A stretch of 38,596 bases of DNA from positions 1 through 38,596 of the forward strand of contig JBEEOW010000033.1 of the NCBI GenBank assembly GCA_041191405.1, in the 5' to 3' direction. Shown here one piece after another: positions 33,058 through 38,596 of this stretch (positions are counted from its first letter, which is position 1; every line of letters begins with the position of its first letter). The notes below the pieces were generated by a model. That model saw nothing but the letters and a program-made list of their open reading frames with translations, ran no database searches and had not been told where the DNA came from. The position numbers were made by a program, and so were the translations under genes. This DNA comes from JBEEOW01 sp041191405 (GTDB lineage: Bacteria; Bacteroidota; Bacteroidia; Cytophagales; UBA9547).

Positions 33058-34002
33058 ATGAATATTAAGAATTTATATTGTTATATTAATAAACAAATTA
33101 TTGTATTTGCTTTGTTAAGCAGTTGTCTCTTTGCATGTAAAAAAGAAACAAATACAACACCTTCAACTTCTGGTCCTAATTTAATATTTAAATTTAAATT
33201 TGACTCAACCCAAGTTCGCCTTGATAATCTTGGGAATATATCAACTATTCCATCTAATCATAGAGCTCAATCGCCAATATTTAATGTAATGAGTGCTCAT
33301 TATATTGAAATGGCACAAACAGATTTTACTGCTGTTGGTTCTGGTGCAGTATTATACAAAGCTCCAGAAGTGGCTTCTTCTGGTAAATTTATCAATGCAA
33401 TAGATTTTGATAAATCAAAATTTGCTAAAAATGGAGAAGTATTTTATTCTACGCCTTTGAAAAATGTACAAGCAGGAACTTACAAATGGCTTAGAGTTTC
33501 ACTTGCTTACCAAAATTATGATATCAAATATCGTTATAATTATAATGGTACAGATTATGATTTAATAGGAACTATTGCATCCTTTGTTGGATATAATACA
33601 CATATTAACTCTTATAAAATTAAAAATCAAACCATTACAGTAAACGGAGATAAATCACAAGGATATTGGGGTTTTGAATCTTCCAATTTATTAGGAAACA
33701 TAATACCTGCTACTTCTGGTCAAGCTCCCGGAACAACCGTAGTGAATCCAATTTCAAACACTTCTCCAATTCCTGCAGGTTCATGTTTGGTTACAGGTCA
33801 GTTTGTAAATAGCAATGCTATAGCACAAACCTTAACAATTACAGGAAATGAAACCCAAGATATAATTATAGAAGTTTCATTATCAACCAATAATAGTTTA
33901 GAATGGGTTGAACATGGTAACAACAATTATTTTGAACCAACCTCTGGAGATACTATAATTGATATGGGAATTAGAGGAATGATACCGTTTATTAAATATT
34001 AA
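33058..34002 (+). CDS. Lipoprotein, unrecognised surface or periplasmic protein
   Basis: 314 residues with lipobox LFAC at Cys27 (KQIIVFALLSSCLFACKKE). After the Cys a Lys-Lys-Glu and a low-complexity linker (NTTPSTSGP) precede a long beta-rich body: NLIFKFKFDSTQVRLDNLG, VSLAYQNYDIKYRYNYNGTDYD, QPGTTVVNPISNTSPIPAGSC and EWVEHGNNNYFEPTSGDTIIDMGIRGM. I recognise no family. The CKKE lipoprotein start and strand content are like those of Bacteroidota outer-membrane lipoproteins. It is followed after 7 nt by the DUF2442 gene. Confidence 0.75.
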   Translation: MNIKNLYCYINKQIIVFALLSSCLFACKKETNTTPSTSGPNLIFKFKFDSTQVRLDNLGNISTIPSNHRAQSPIFNVMSAHYIEMAQTDFTAVGSGAVLYKAPEVASSGKFINAIDFDKSKFAKNGEVFYSTPLKNVQAGTYKWLRVSLAYQNYDIKYRYNYNGTDYDLIGTIASFVGYNTHINSYKIKNQTITVNGDKSQGYWGFESSNLLGNIIPATSGQAPGTTVVNPISNTSPIPAGSCLVTGQFVNSNAIAQTLTITGNETQDIIIEVSLSTNNSLEWVEHGNNNYFEPTSGDTIIDMGIRGMIPFIKY

Positions 34003-34009
34003 TTTGAAT

Positions 34010-34252
34010 ATGAACCCAACTATTATTAAAGTAGAGCCAACTATTGAATATTTTTTAAAACTAACTTTTTCAAATGGAGAAGTTAAATTATTTGATATTA
34101 ACCCTTATTTTGAATTTGAAACTTTTCATGGTTTAAAAGATATTACAACTTTTAATCAAGTTGAATTAATAAATGGAACTGTTTGCTGGAACGAAGAATT
34201 AGATTTTTGTCCGGATATGTTGTACACAGATTCAAAACCAATTAATTCTTAA
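34010..34252 (+). CDS. DUF2442 family protein
   Basis: 80 residues from ATG 34010; an in-frame TTG two codons earlier is less likely. IIKVEPTIEYFLKLTFSNGEVKLFDINPYFEFETFHGLKDITTFNQVELING.TVCWNEELDFCPDMLY matches the whole DUF2442 domain, a small protein with V..V.p..dy.L.l.F.dGe...dv.pyl and the W...D..Pd.LY end. The family is found in toxin-antitoxin-like pairs with DUF4160 and next to phage genes; no DUF4160 gene is next to this one. It begins 7 nt after the lipoprotein gene, but this may be chance packing. Confidence 0.85.
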   Translation: MNPTIIKVEPTIEYFLKLTFSNGEVKLFDINPYFEFETFHGLKDITTFNQVELINGTVCWNEELDFCPDMLYTDSKPINS

Positions 34253-34341
34253 ATATCTTATTTTTAAATTATTACAAAACTATATTTTGTAATATTGTAT
34301 CCATAGTTTGGTATTTTTAGTGAAATCAATTAAATTCAAAA

Positions 34342-35436
34342 ATGAAAATAGCAATAGTAATTAATACATCTTGGAACATTTACAATTTCAGAATGGGAAT
34401 TGTAAAAGCATTATTAGCTCAAGGACACCAAGTTGTAGCCATTGCTCCTCACGACGATTCAACGCAATTACTTATTGATGCCGGTTGTAAATATGTGCCT
34501 ATTGTTATGGAAAACAAAGGCGCAAACCCACTAAGTGATTTTAAATTAATACTAGATTTTTATAAAATTTACAAATCCGAAAAGCCAGATTACATACTTC
34601 AATACACCATAAAACCAAATATTTATGGTTCAATTGCAGCAAAACTAGCAGGAATACCAACTATAAATAATGTATCAGGTTTAGGAACCGTTTTTTTACA
34701 TGATAATTTGGTTTCTAAAATCGCTTTAGGTTTGTATAAATTCGCTTTTAGATTCCCCAAAAAAGTGTTTTTCCAAAACGCTGACGATAAACAATTATTT
34801 ATTGACCGAAAATTAATAAATGCCTCAAAATGTGATGTTTTACCAGGTTCAGGTGTAAATTTAAGTCAATACCAAGCTGTAGAATATACTAAAAAAGACC
34901 CATTTACATTTTTGGTTATTGCAAGATTATTGTTTGACAAAGGTATTGTAGAATTTGTTGACGCTGCTAAACTGATACATCAAAAATTCCCAAGTGCACA
35001 ATTTCAATTACTTGGCTTCACAGACTTTGATAGCAATATGGGAATCCCAGAAGTTACATTAAATCAATGGATTGAAGAAGGAATTGTAATCTATCTTGGT
35101 CACACTAAAGATGTAAAACCATTTATACAAAATGCTGACTGTGTAGTACTTCCATCTTATAGAGAAGGTACTCCCAAAGCATTAATTGAAGCTTTGGCTC
35201 TACAAAAACCAATAATTACTACCAATGTTCCAGGTTGTAAAGAAACAGTAATCGACAACGAAAATGGCTATTTGTGTGAAGTAAAATCAGCTAATGATTT
35301 AGCTGCTAAAATGCTGAAAATGATTCAAAACTCAGAACAAACTTTAGCATCAATGGCAAGCAAAGGTAGAAAACTCGCAGAATCTAAATTTGATGAAAAA
35401 ATTGTGATTCAAAAGTATTTAGATGAGTTGAAATAA
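34342..35436 (+). CDS. Glycosyltransferase family 4 (GT-B fold)
   Basis: 364 residues, cytoplasmic, membrane-associated. N-terminal acceptor domain: TSWNIYNFRMGIVKALLAQGHQVVAIAPHD and YILQYTIKPNIYGSIAAKLAGIPTINNVSGLGTVFLHD. The C-terminal nucleotide-sugar domain has LLFDKGIVEFVDAAKLI, then PSYREGTPKALIEALALQKPIITTNVPGCKETVIDNENGYLCE with the E-x7-E retaining motif. The first domain is like PglA/TuaC-type transferases acting on undecaprenyl-linked sugars. It is 90 bp after the DUF2442 gene and convergent with gmhA, so an envelope polysaccharide role is likely; the sugar cannot be named from sequence. No other polysaccharide genes follow in the window. Confidence 0.9.
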   Translation: MKIAIVINTSWNIYNFRMGIVKALLAQGHQVVAIAPHDDSTQLLIDAGCKYVPIVMENKGANPLSDFKLILDFYKIYKSEKPDYILQYTIKPNIYGSIAAKLAGIPTINNVSGLGTVFLHDNLVSKIALGLYKFAFRFPKKVFFQNADDKQLFIDRKLINASKCDVLPGSGVNLSQYQAVEYTKKDPFTFLVIARLLFDKGIVEFVDAAKLIHQKFPSAQFQLLGFTDFDSNMGIPEVTLNQWIEEGIVIYLGHTKDVKPFIQNADCVVLPSYREGTPKALIEALALQKPIITTNVPGCKETVIDNENGYLCEVKSANDLAAKMLKMIQNSEQTLASMASKGRKLAESKFDEKIVIQKYLDELK

Positions 35437-35452
35437 CTTTTTAAGCAATAAA

Positions 35453-35484
35453 AAAGCTCTTAAAACCGAAATTCTAAGAGCTTT
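35453..35484. terminator. Bidirectional terminator between GT4 and gmhA
   Basis: Inverted repeat AAAGCTCTTA (35453-35462) / TAAGAGCTTT (35475-35484) with flanking A/T tracts, 16 nt after the glycosyltransferase stop and 23 nt from the convergent gmhA stop. Confidence 0.7.
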
Positions 35485-35507
35485 GTAAATTAAAATATTT
35501 TTAGCAA

Positions 35508-36089
35508 TTAAGCCATTCCTTGTTCAATAAGTAAAATCAAAATATGAATAATTTTGATGTGAATTTCCTGAATTCTATCAGCATAACCAATATGTGCTAC
35601 ACTAATTTCATAATCAGCTAGTTCTGATAATTTTCCTCCGTTGTTACCAGTTAAAGCAACCACTTTCATGCCCTTCATGCGAGCCATTTCAGCCGCTTTA
35701 AGTATGTTAACCGAATTACCACTTGTGCTTATTGCTAAAAAAATATCTCCTTTTACTCCGTGTGCCTCTAAATAACGTGAAAACACTCTGTCGAAACCAT
35801 AATCATTTGCAGTACATGATAAATAAGCAGGCTCAGCTATAGCAATTGCAGGATATGGTTTTCTATCTTCACGATAACGACCAGTAAGTTCCTCTGCAAA
35901 ATGCATAGCATCGCAATGCGAACCACCATTTCCTGCTGAGTAAATTCTATTACCATTCTTAAAAGCATCAATCATAATTTTTGATACTTGTTCAATCATT
36001 TCAAGATTCTGAGGTTTACTAATAAAATTTTCTAAAACATCAGATGCTTGGCGTAATTCAGATAAAATTAGGGGTGTGCTTGAATCCAT
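35508..36089 (-). CDS. gmhA: Phosphoheptose (D-sedoheptulose 7-phosphate) isomerase
   Basis: SIS-domain isomerase making D-glycero-D-manno-heptose 7-phosphate, the first step of ADP-heptose synthesis for lipopolysaccharide core. 193 residues, full length. NRIYSAGNGGSHCDAMHFAEELTGRYREDRKPYPAIAI carries the metal-binding His and Glu of the GmhA group; FLAISTSGNSVNILKAAEMAR is the SIS phosphate loop. IQEIHIKIIHILILLIEQGM is the standard C-terminal helix. Hld genes are absent from this window. It is convergent with the GT4 gene; the two may serve the same envelope. The upstream region is the first part of the 306-bp gap to the sigma gene. Confidence 0.95.
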   Translation of the reverse strand: MDSSTPLILSELRQASDVLENFISKPQNLEMIEQVSKIMIDAFKNGNRIYSAGNGGSHCDAMHFAEELTGRYREDRKPYPAIAIAEPAYLSCTANDYGFDRVFSRYLEAHGVKGDIFLAISTSGNSVNILKAAEMARMKGMKVVALTGNNGGKLSELADYEISVAHIGYADRIQEIHIKIIHILILLIEQGMA

Positions 36090-36279
36090 GCCCGCAATTT
36101 ACGAAAAAAGCCTTAGTTTTTAACATGCCTTTACAGATATTTAAATCCAAATATCTATATACTTCATGTATGAATTTTTGCAATTTATCTCTATGTCTAA
36201 AAATCAAATAGTTAAGTGTTTTTACAGTTGTAATAATTAAATAAAATCATGCCAAAATGAAATTATTATAAAAATTTAA

Positions 36280-36310
36280 TTTGCAAAGGTTACTTTAACG
36301 TGTATATTTG
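36280..36310 (+). promoter_or_regulatory. Promoter of the ECF sigma factor gene
   Basis: TTTG (36280-36283) and TATATTTG (36303-36310) separated by 19 nt, the ideal Bacteroidota housekeeping form. The leader would be about 80 nt. The 306-bp gap 36090-36395 otherwise shows only a weak AGATATTT..AAATATCT inverted repeat near 36137-36158. Confidence 0.7.
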
Positions 36311-36395
36311 TATCAAGTTTCAAATTTAACCTACAAACTACGAGATTATTGCCTATGAATTAAACGTTACGCTGACTATTTAAATTTTCGTGCAG

Positions 36396-36992
36396 ATGAC
36401 TAACGTTCAAATCAATGATACAGAACTTGTAATAGAGTTCCGTAACGGTAATGATAAAGCTTTCGAAACACTTCTTCGTAGGCACAAAACCAAAGTTTAC
36501 AACACAATTTATCTAATTGTTAAAGATGCTGACGTAGCTCAGGATTTATTACAAGACTGTTTCATTAAAGCCGTTGACCATATTCGTTTAGGAAAATACA
36601 ACGAAGAAGGCAAATTTTTACAATGGATTTTAAGAATGGCACATAATATTGCAATTGATAACTTCCGACGCAATAAACGTTATCCTTCTATCGTTCTTGA
36701 GGATGGAATGAGTATGCTAAATAGTTTTTCTTATGCAGAAGAATCTATTGAGCAACTTAAAATTAAAGAAGAAACACATTCTTCCTTAAGACAAATGATT
36801 CAAGAACTACCAGATGTGCAACGTGAAGTGCTAGTAATGAGACACTACGGCGACATGAGTTTCCAAGAAATTGCTGAAGCAACTGGGGTAAGTATCAATA
36901 CAGCTTTAGGAAGAATGCGTTATGCTTTAATAAACTTAAGAAAACAGTTTGAGCAAAGTAACGTAGCCTATGAACAAAACATTTACTCCTGA
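36396..36992 (+). CDS. ECF-type RNA polymerase sigma factor
   Basis: 198 residues from ATG 36396 (MTNVQINDTEL); a GTG two codons earlier is possible. Region 2: FETLLRRHKTKVYNTIYLIVKDADVAQDLLQDCFIKAVDHI; region 4: LPDVQREVLVMRHYGDMSFQEIAEATGVSINTALGRMRYALINLRK with the helix-turn-helix. The short linker and absence of region 1 or 3 make it group IV. It has a housekeeping-type promoter, so it is probably not purely autoregulated. The final 23 nt overlap the next gene, which is probably its regulatory partner. Confidence 0.92.
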   Translation: MTNVQINDTELVIEFRNGNDKAFETLLRRHKTKVYNTIYLIVKDADVAQDLLQDCFIKAVDHIRLGKYNEEGKFLQWILRMAHNIAIDNFRRNKRYPSIVLEDGMSMLNSFSYAEESIEQLKIKEETHSSLRQMIQELPDVQREVLVMRHYGDMSFQEIAEATGVSINTALGRMRYALINLRKQFEQSNVAYEQNIYS

Positions 36993-37218
36993 AGAACAAA
37001 TAATTAGATTTATTTACGACGATTTAACTTCACAAGAAAAAGCCGATACAATGGCTATGCTTATTGCAAATGATGATTTGTATGAGCAATATTTAACTTT
37101 ATCGCTTACAAAAGATAAATTAAACACCATTGCACCACTTGAGCCTAAGGAAGATGTGGTTGATAATGTAATGAGTTATATTAATAAGACAAGTTTACAA
37201 ACAACCAAAAGTTTGTAA
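36970..37218 (+). CDS. Small protein overlapping the sigma factor gene (candidate anti-sigma or cofactor)
   Basis: 82 residues, acidic, helical, no membrane segment, no cysteines and no zinc motif. The start MNKTFTPEEQIIRFIYDDLTSQEKADTMAMLIAND resembles the N-terminal 'helix bundle' of anti-sigma proteins (the ASD that clamps the sigma factor: about 40 residues counting layers E/Q/L). After it come DDLYEQYLTLSLTKDKLNTI and an acidic tail. The ATG at 36970 is in the reading frame +1 to the sigma gene, with a 23-nt overlap, so translation is coupled. A soluble anti-sigma factor is my best guess; a sigma-binding cofactor is the alternative. Confidence 0.7.
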   Translation: MNKTFTPEEQIIRFIYDDLTSQEKADTMAMLIANDDLYEQYLTLSLTKDKLNTIAPLEPKEDVVDNVMSYINKTSLQTTKSL

Positions 37219-37331
37219 TCTGTTTTTAAATTAGTTTTCATGTTAAATTTAAGTTGCTTATATTTAACATTAAGAAAGTTAAGGATTATGTATATTTTAT
37301 TAATTCTTAATTACTAATTATTAATTAACTC

Positions 37332-37982
37332 ATGCTTACCAAGGATAGATACAAAGAATTTGTAGCACATTTTGCTGAAAAACAACCAGATGCCGAAACA
37401 GAATTACATTACAGTAATCCGTATGAATTGCTAGTAGCAGTAATTTTGAGTGCTCAATGTACCGATAAGCGAATAAATATGGTTACGCCAGCTTTATTCA
37501 GAGATTTTCCTACGTCGGCACATTTGGCTTCCTCGCATTTCGATGAATTGTATCCTTATATAAAGTCAGTTTCGTACCCAAGTAATAAAACAAAACATTT
37601 ATTGGGTATGGGAAAATTACTTACCGAAAAATTCGGAGGTAATGTACCTTCTGACATTAAAGAGTTACAAGAACTTCCAGGTGTTGGCAGAAAAACCGCC
37701 AATGTAATAGCATCTGTTGTTTTTAACAAACCAACTATGGCAGTTGATACTCACGTTTTTAGAGTTTCAAAAAGATTAGGTTTGGTTCCTCAAAAATCAA
37801 AAACTCCACTTGAAGTAGAGAAAATTTTGGTAAAAAACCTCCCTGAAAAAGTAATTCCCTTAGCACACCATTGGTTAATTTTACATGGTAGGTATATTTG
37901 TTTGGCCCGAAAGCCCAAATGTGAAAACTGCGAAATAGTTCATTTTTGTAGGTTCTATGAACAAAAACATAAAAATAATTAG
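37332..37982 (+). CDS. nth: Endonuclease III (DNA glycosylase/AP lyase)
   Basis: Base-excision repair enzyme removing oxidised pyrimidines and cleaving the AP site. 216 residues. Helix-hairpin-helix ELPGVGRKTANVI with catalytic Lys121, catalytic Asp139 in AVDTHVFRVSKRLG, and an iron-sulfur cluster C190-x6-C197-x2-C200-x5-C206 at the C-terminus. ILSAQCTDKRINM is the N-terminal motif. All key residues are present. The preceding gap has TTAATTCTTAATTACTAATTATTAATT-type AT-rich repeats (about 37297-37329). It ends at a hairpin terminator (38007-38049). Confidence 0.96.
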   Translation: MLTKDRYKEFVAHFAEKQPDAETELHYSNPYELLVAVILSAQCTDKRINMVTPALFRDFPTSAHLASSHFDELYPYIKSVSYPSNKTKHLLGMGKLLTEKFGGNVPSDIKELQELPGVGRKTANVIASVVFNKPTMAVDTHVFRVSKRLGLVPQKSKTPLEVEKILVKNLPEKVIPLAHHWLILHGRYICLARKPKCENCEIVHFCRFYEQKHKNN

Positions 37983-38006
37983 TTAACAGTTTTCTTATTC
38001 TATTTT

Positions 38007-38049
38007 AATAGATAGAGAAATATGTAGTTTAAAACTTTTTCTATCTATT
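38007..38049 (+). terminator. Terminator after nth
   Basis: AATAGATAGAGAAA (38007-38020) / TTTTTCTATCTATT (38036-38049): a 14-bp stem with a single G-T pair, 25 nt after the nth stop. Confidence 0.65.
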
Positions 38050-38107
38050 TATGTATTTATTATTAATGACTTACGCTTTTTTTTGATTTTTTTATAATAA
38101 TCTTAGG

Positions 38108-38134
38108 TTTGCCTATTAAATTATCATACCTTTG
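38108..38134 (+). promoter_or_regulatory. Promoter of the solitary 5S rRNA
   Basis: TTTG (38108-38111) and TACCTTTG (38127-38134) lie 71 nt before the 5S rRNA. The -7 box followed by CATC is identical to that of the promoter at 38367-38396. The 15-nt spacer is shorter than the 19 seen in the other promoters of this window, so the -33 box is less certain than the -7 box. Confidence 0.6.
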
Positions 38135-38204
38135 CATCACCAAAACAAAAGGTATTGGTCTAAAACGAAAACAAGAACAGTTTAAGTTTCAGCAAAAAAA
38201 CTAA

Positions 38205-38311
<107 letters not shown>

Positions 38312-38323
38312 ATCTTATTATTG

Positions 38324-38356
38324 AACTCCTAGATAGCAATATTTAGGAGTTTTTTT
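38324..38356 (+). terminator. 5S rRNA terminator
   Basis: AACTCCTA (38324-38331) / TAGGAGTT (38344-38351) followed by a run of T, 12 nt past the 5S rRNA 3' end. Confidence 0.85.
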
Positions 38357-38366
38357 ATCTAATTAC

Positions 38367-38396
38367 TTGTAATGTCGAAAAAAGTAATTACCTTTG
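38367..38396 (+). promoter_or_regulatory. Second strong promoter, reading rightward
   Basis: TTG (38367-38369), 19-nt spacer, TACCTTTG (38389-38396) then CATC. The predicted transcript begins with two small hairpins, CGCT..AGCG (about 38403-38414) and GAGG..CCTC (about 38414-38431). No ORF or RNA gene follows directly. Confidence 0.65.
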
Positions 38397-38489
38397 CATC
38401 CCGCTAAAAGAGCGAGGAGTGTTTCACCTCCCAATAAATAATAAAACGACATTTTGAAAAAAAATAAACAAAAATAAGTTTTAAAACGC

Positions 38490-38519
38490 TTGTTTATTTA
38501 AAAATGCTTCGTACCTTTG
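38490..38519 (+). promoter_or_regulatory. Third strong promoter, reading off the window
   Basis: TTG (38490-38492), 19-nt spacer, TACCTTTG (38512-38519). The transcript would run beyond the right edge. Two tandem promoters of this strength suggest a highly expressed operon next, such as rRNA or tRNA genes; the window stops before showing it. Confidence 0.65.
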
Positions 38520-38596
38520 CAGACCCAAAACGTGGGTAAAAAACAAACACATAGTATTTTGCTTTCTTGGTTTAGAAAAGAGGAAGAGAAAAATAT

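Noticed and set aside
38403..38431. Possible tRNA or small structured RNA after the second promoter
   Set aside because: Only two short hairpins are visible; no cloverleaf, anticodon arm or T-loop sequence.

Overview
This is a low-GC (roughly one third G+C by eye) chromosomal segment of a Bacteroidota bacterium. Four things point there. A surface protein carries a type IX secretion C-terminal tail. Several promoters have the TTG / TAnnTTTG form of that phylum. Ribosome-binding sites are generally weak. Bacteroidota-type families recur (DUF1599, BT_3928-like DoxX, DUF6934, the mutL-rhomboid-rhomboid cluster). Order and genus cannot be fixed from the window. Most of it is ordinary core genome, densely packed on both strands, with intergenic gaps that hold an unusual amount of repeat debris.

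Layout. 1-126: end of an insertion sequence running off the left edge. 134-1541: thrC with terminator and promoter. 1663-5944: small membrane ORF, a leucine-rich-repeat surface protein, then a DUF502 membrane protein overlapping a serine-hydrolase lipoprotein. 5957-7231: serS. 7428-8472: one lipoprotein gene bracketed by near-identical hairpin repeats. 8483-10895 (minus): folP, cdaA (c-di-AMP synthase), a DUF6934 gene and a 53-codon gene. 10842-11778: a duplicated folP 5' region with a membrane-protein gene between the two copies. 11817-14847 (plus): DUF1599, DoxX/thioredoxin-like protein, OppB-type permease. 14922-16873: rdgB, a divergent aldose-1-epimerase-like gene and a small conserved-looking gene. 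17037-22483 (minus): pruA, two rhomboid proteases, mutL. 22555-22740: cluster of three kinds of dispersed repeat. 22836-26754: an anchored regulatory-type protein, DedA, scpA, kmo. 27022-32883: uvrB, a bile-acid/Na+ symporter-like gene, a lipoprotein, a TIMP-like secreted protein and a LolC/E-type permease. 33058-36089: a lipoprotein, DUF2442, a GT4 glycosyltransferase and gmhA. 36280-37982: ECF sigma factor with an overlapping partner gene, then nth. 38108-38356: a solitary 5S rRNA with its own promoter and terminator, followed by two more strong promoters reading off the right edge.

Functional themes are DNA repair and genome upkeep (mutL, uvrB, nth, scpA, rdgB), amino-acid metabolism (thrC, pruA, kmo, serS), envelope work (rhomboids, DedA, LolC/E-type permease, glycosyltransferase, gmhA, several lipoproteins) and signalling (c-di-AMP, ECF sigma). 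I found no CRISPR array, phage, conjugative module or obvious defence island.

The most unusual signal is at 10842-11778. The folP promoter plus the first 18 codons occur twice, exactly 820 bp apart, and an unrecognised membrane-protein gene sits behind the second, decayed copy. The upstream non-coding part is better preserved (65/68) than the coding part (38/54). Next are a 120-142 bp structured element with terminal inverted repeats, present twice in opposite orientation (12434-12575 and 25221-25340), and a DUF6934 plus 53-codon gene pair attached to cdaA.
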